Shown: piece after piece, positions 5,895 to 8,673 of the stretch
How the letters are laid out: each line of letters opens with the position of its first letter
Position numbering within the stretch: position 1 is the first letter of the stretch
DNA from: Commensalibacter sp963921845
GTDB lineage: Bacteria; Pseudomonadota; Alphaproteobacteria; Acetobacterales; Acetobacteraceae
Direction: 5' to 3'
Assembly: GCF_963921845.1 (NCBI RefSeq)
Contig: NZ_CAWUGZ010000126.1
Coordinates: forward strand, 1-8,673
Length of the DNA: 8,673 nt
Translations under genes and position numbers: made by a program
The notes under the pieces: generated by a model
Databases searched by the model: none
The model's input: only the letters and a program-made list of their open reading frames with translations
What the model was told of the DNA's origin: nothing

Positions 5895-7217
5895 ATGAGT
5901 TGTCATTATCGGCTTGGAATGGGTGCATTATTACTTGCGGTGCTTGCAGGAACCAGTGGTAGTTTAGCGATTCTTCTGTATAAGTTGACAGAGTTAATAC
6001 CAGCGTTGCATTTATTGCTATACCCAAATCATTTGCAGGAGTTATCCCAAGTTCATGCAAGAATGATGATATTTTATTGTTTGCAACCTGCATTGATTGT
6101 GGGTTTTGGAAACTGGTTTATTCCCGCACTTATATCGTCCAACCGGATGCTGTTTCCCACAGTGAACACCTTTGCTTTTTTGTTATTAAGCATTGGTTTT
6201 ATATTTAATTTCACGACGTTTTTTGATCAAGATCCTTCCCTTGTTATCACAAGTTTGCTGCTATGGTCTGCGGGAAATTTATTATTTTCTATTGTTGTAT
6301 TGATAACAATCATTAATGGAAGAGCTAGGGGTGTAGCTTATAGCTCTTTATCTTTTTTTGTATGGGGTCAAGTCATATCTGCTTTTATAAGTTTAATGAT
6401 AATTCCTATTTTTTTAGCCGTTTTAACACATTTGTATATGAGTCCTATTTTAATATCCTCAGCTCGGTTAGCCTTGGTAATTAATCAATTTATCTATCCT
6501 TGTATGATTATACTTATGGTGCCTGCATTAAGCATTGTATTTAATATTTTATCAACGCTAAGTTCCAAACCCGTAAGATTTAAGGGTTGGGTTGTTGGAT
6601 TGCTTGGTTTTGTTATTATTAATGTTGTGGTGTGTTGGCAAAAAAAAATATTTTTAGAGCATTTTGCTCAATTCCATCAGCATACGCGTGTTGGTACATT
6701 ATCTGCTGATTTGCTCTATATTTTGTTTTTTCTCTTGCAATTTTATTTGCTTTTTAAATTTGTATGCGGACGTTTACGTTTTTTTACCCCTGTCCTATGG
6801 TGTATTGGGTTTATGGTCTTTATGGTTATAGGTTGGTTATACCAAGGCGTCACGTTTAGTCTAGAACAAATCCATTCTTGCTTATCTTACGCGCTTCTCA
6901 TGTCAGTTTTTGCAGGATTTTATTTTTGGATGGGAAAAATTATAGGTCGAATGTATTCCGAAAATTTAGGGAAATGCCATTTTTTCATTACTTTTATAGG
7001 AAGTTTATTTCTTTCAAATTTAATTTCCCTCGGAAAAATTTCAATTATGATTGGGGTAGTTTTTATGTGTGCCTCTTTACTTGCATTTATTCTAGTTATC
7101 CTAAATGCCTTAAGGAACAATATTCATTTACCTAATAACTATTGGGGTAGGGGGGCAATTACCCCAGAATGGAATTTGTCGTCTCCTTTATCTCTTAATA
7201 AAGAAATAAAGTTGTAA
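5895..7217 (+). CDS. cytochrome c oxidase subunit I-like protein lacking the heme a3/Cu-B site
   Basis: The 440-residue, roughly 12-helix membrane protein is homologous to CoxI/CtaD over its length. Anchors include HARMMIFYCLQPALIVGFGN (54-73), the STLSSKP segment after helix VI (220-226), FTPVLW (297-302), VFAGFYFW with GKIIGRMYSENLGK (338-360), and the C-terminal EWNLSSP (425-431). Gap-free local alignment, from memory, to Paracoccus CtaD puts Y201 at the Cu-B histidine H276, I205 at the cross-linked Y280, C203 at E278, K250-K251 at the Cu-B pair H325-H326, Q325 at the heme a3 ligand H411, and R84 at D124 of the D channel. The low-spin heme a ligands H94 and H413 are kept as H54 and H327. 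The HDTYYVVAHFH loop and the heme-propionate Arg pair are missing, as is the N-terminal extension. It therefore cannot be a normal oxygen reductase. The reading frame is intact and its stop overlaps the ctaB start (TAATG), which argues against a decaying pseudogene. Function is unknown. Confidence 0.9.
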   Translation: MSCHYRLGMGALLLAVLAGTSGSLAILLYKLTELIPALHLLLYPNHLQELSQVHARMMIFYCLQPALIVGFGNWFIPALISSNRMLFPTVNTFAFLLLSIGFIFNFTTFFDQDPSLVITSLLLWSAGNLLFSIVVLITIINGRARGVAYSSLSFFVWGQVISAFISLMIIPIFLAVLTHLYMSPILISSARLALVINQFIYPCMIILMVPALSIVFNILSTLSSKPVRFKGWVVGLLGFVIINVVVCWQKKIFLEHFAQFHQHTRVGTLSADLLYILFFLLQFYLLFKFVCGRLRFFTPVLWCIGFMVFMVIGWLYQGVTFSLEQIHSCLSYALLMSVFAGFYFWMGKIIGRMYSENLGKCHFFITFIGSLFLSNLISLGKISIMIGVVFMCASLLAFILVILNALRNNIHLPNNYWGRGAITPEWNLSSPLSLNKEIKL

Positions 7218-8164
7218 TGTCTGAATTTCCCATTGAAGTTCCATTAAAAAATAGAAAAATGCGCTATAATTCGTTGATTGTAGGCAGTGAGGTTAAAGAC
7301 TGGGTTGCTTTATTGAAGCCTAGAGTGATTAGCTTAGTAGTCTTTACCAGTATTGCCGGAATAATTTGTGCTCCGGGTTCAATCCATCCAGCACTAGCAT
7401 TTATTAGTATTTTATGTGTTTGTTTAGCATCAGGGGGTGCTGGAGCGATCAATATGTGGTACGATCGTGACATCGACAGGATTATGCTTAGAACGTCAAC
7501 TCGACCATTACCCGCGGATAGAATACGTCCTTTAGATGCATTGATTTATGGGGTGTGCATCTGTATTCTTTCGGTGATGCTTATTTTTTTAGCAACCAAT
7601 GGGTTAACCGCTTTTATTTTAGCTTTTTCTATTTTTTTTTATACTACGATTTATACGGTGTGGTTAAAGCGAACAACCACGCAAAACATCGTTATTGGAG
7701 GGGCAGCAGGTGCATTCCCACCTATCATTGGTTGGACCTCTGTTACGGGTCATATAAGTCTTTTTCCAATTATTTTATTTTTGATTATCTTTTTATGGAC
7801 ACCCCCACATTTTTGGTCTCTGTCCTTATACGCTTGTAAAGATTACGGACGTGCAGGTATTCCTATGCTTCCCGTTGTTAAAGGAGAAAAATTTACACGT
7901 TGGAATATTTTCGTATACGTGTTTATATTAGCAATGGTTTCTTTATTGCCTGTTTATTTTGGTTACACGTCGTATTTATACGCAATCGTAGTTATAGTGC
8001 TTAACGTAGGATTTTTATATAGGGCAATATGTATTTTAACCGAAGAACAAACTGTTAAAGGAATAAGTTTAAACCAAAACAAAGCTGCAAGAAATTCTTT
8101 TCATTATTCTTTAATTTATTTGTTTGTCTTGTTTTTAACGCTGATGATTGATCATAAGATTTAA
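7217..8164 (+). CDS. ctaB: heme O synthase (protoheme IX farnesyltransferase)
   Basis: CtaB (CyoE) is an inner-membrane UbiA-type prenyltransferase that adds a farnesyl group to heme b to form heme O, the precursor of heme A for terminal oxidases. The 315 residues carry the diagnostic first Asp-rich motif NMWYDRDID (N79, D83, D87) followed by RTSTRPLP (92-99). They also carry YTVWLKRTTTQN (146-157), GGAAGAFPPIIGW (161-173), the second-site motif DYGRAGIPMLP (209-219), and NKAARNSFHYSLIYL near the end. About nine membrane segments are visible. The ATG overlaps the stop of the CoxI-like gene (TAATG) and the stop overlaps the next start in the same way, so the three genes are translationally coupled. 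Its presence implies that a heme O- or heme A-using oxidase exists elsewhere in the genome, because the CoxI-like neighbour lacks a catalytic site. Confidence 0.97.
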   Translation: MSEFPIEVPLKNRKMRYNSLIVGSEVKDWVALLKPRVISLVVFTSIAGIICAPGSIHPALAFISILCVCLASGGAGAINMWYDRDIDRIMLRTSTRPLPADRIRPLDALIYGVCICILSVMLIFLATNGLTAFILAFSIFFYTTIYTVWLKRTTTQNIVIGGAAGAFPPIIGWTSVTGHISLFPIILFLIIFLWTPPHFWSLSLYACKDYGRAGIPMLPVVKGEKFTRWNIFVYVFILAMVSLLPVYFGYTSYLYAIVVIVLNVGFLYRAICILTEEQTVKGISLNQNKAARNSFHYSLIYLFVLFLTLMIDHKI

Positions 8165-8325
8165 TGTTTATGCAAGAATTTAGCAAAAAAAATCAGCATA
8201 GAAATTTAACGCACCATGAAAAAAAAGAGTTTTTGAGAAGACAACATCAAAGAAGCTTTATATTATTTGTAGTTTTTTTAGGGTTGGCGGTTGTGTTTTA
8301 TATTTTGGCTTTTGTTAATTTATAA
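8164..8325 (+). CDS. CoxF-like small membrane protein
   Basis: This 53-residue frame starts at an ATG sharing its A with the ctaB stop (TAATG). A second ATG at codon 3 is an alternative. The N-terminal half is hydrophilic and basic (LTHHEKKEFLRRQHQR, 15-30). One hydrophobic helix follows (FILFVVFLGLAVVFYILAF, 32-50), and the protein ends right after FVNL. Both the layout and the position directly after ctaB match the small CoxF-type protein of alphaproteobacterial oxidase clusters, which normally sits between ctaB and ctaG. The molecular role of that family is not well defined. The identification rests on synteny, size and the FYILAFVNL ending, not on a catalytic motif. The N-terminal arm would lie on the cytoplasmic side by the positive-inside rule. 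Confidence 0.65.
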   Translation: MFMQEFSKKNQHRNLTHHEKKEFLRRQHQRSFILFVVFLGLAVVFYILAFVNL

Positions 8326-8673
8326 ACAGGAAATTAAAATAAATTATAAAATTATTGGTTTTTTAGTTAATTTAATAAAATTATTAGTGTTGGTTTTAGT
8401 CGGGTTTAACCATATAACGTTATTTGACAAAGTAAGAAATTGTTAAGTGTTAATTAAAATTATTGTAACCCTGTCATAAATACGTATGTATAACTTTATA
8501 CTAAATGAATAATTTTTTGCAAAATATTGTGAGATAAATAAAATTAAATTTATAATTGTATTGTTTGCCTCAGGTTTATTTTAGGAATGCTAGCATATTT
8601 TAATGCGAGGTTGTTGGGCTTTACTAAAATTACTTAGCTATTACATTATGTTTTATTGCAGACTCTCATAAAT
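8326..8673. other. gene-free AT-rich tail of the window
   Basis: No supportable gene was seen on either strand in these 348 bases, and neither ctaG nor ctaE, the usual followers of coxF, is present. The 11-mer ATAAAATTATT occurs twice (8346-8356 and 8375-8385). A perfect TTGACA (8424-8429) could be a -35, but the best -10 (TGTTAA, 8448-8453) is poor. Short palindromes ATAACGTTAT (8413-8422) and ATACGTAT are present. I see no GC-rich intrinsic terminator for the ctaB operon. Confidence 0.5.

Noticed and set aside
5872..6093. Minus-strand open frame over the start of the CoxI-like gene
   Set aside because: It is antisense to conserved CoxI-type sequence and its translation is not coherent.
8330..8446. 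Open frame after coxF with a hydrophobic translation that might be a remnant of ctaG
   Set aside because: It has no ATG and no recognisable CtaG motif. In sequence this AT-rich a short hydrophobic frame arises easily by chance.

Overview
This AT-rich window most likely comes from an alphaproteobacterium, plausibly a host-associated or reduced lineage such as a Holosporales-like organism. The evidence is the PmtA-type phospholipid methyltransferase, the CoxI-ctaB-coxF gene order and the style of GreB and GshB. The taxonomic placement is inference from protein style and base composition; no search was run.

Left part (1-4749). A short AT-rich leader precedes four co-directional genes spaced 8, 9 and 20 bases apart: uvrB (nucleotide excision repair), an aldose 1-epimerase family gene, greB (transcript cleavage factor) and gshB (glutathione synthetase). 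They look like one transcription unit of housekeeping and stress genes.

Middle (4721-5813). A small minus-strand gene for a one-helix membrane protein overlaps the end of gshB tail to tail and carries a C8 tract in its coding sequence. A 211-base divergent spacer holds possible overlapping promoters and a 12-bp hairpin. Then comes pmtA, which starts at GTG and makes phosphatidylcholine or its methylated precursors.

Right part (5814-8325). Three genes are translationally coupled by TAATG overlaps. The first encodes a 440-residue protein that is clearly homologous to cytochrome c oxidase subunit I along its whole length. Aligned from memory to Paracoccus CtaD, it has lost all three Cu-B histidines, the cross-linked tyrosine, the heme a3 histidine and the key D-channel acids. 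It keeps both histidines that bind the low-spin heme a. The second is ctaB (heme O synthase) and the third is a 53-residue CoxF-like one-helix protein. In ordinary alphaproteobacterial clusters a catalytic ctaC-ctaD pair stands before ctaB, and ctaG and ctaE follow coxF; none of these is seen here. This apparently non-catalytic oxidase paralog, locked into a heme-biosynthesis operon, is the most interesting item in the window.

The last 348 bases (8326-8673) contain no supportable gene. No tRNA, rRNA, CRISPR array or insertion sequence was recognised anywhere.
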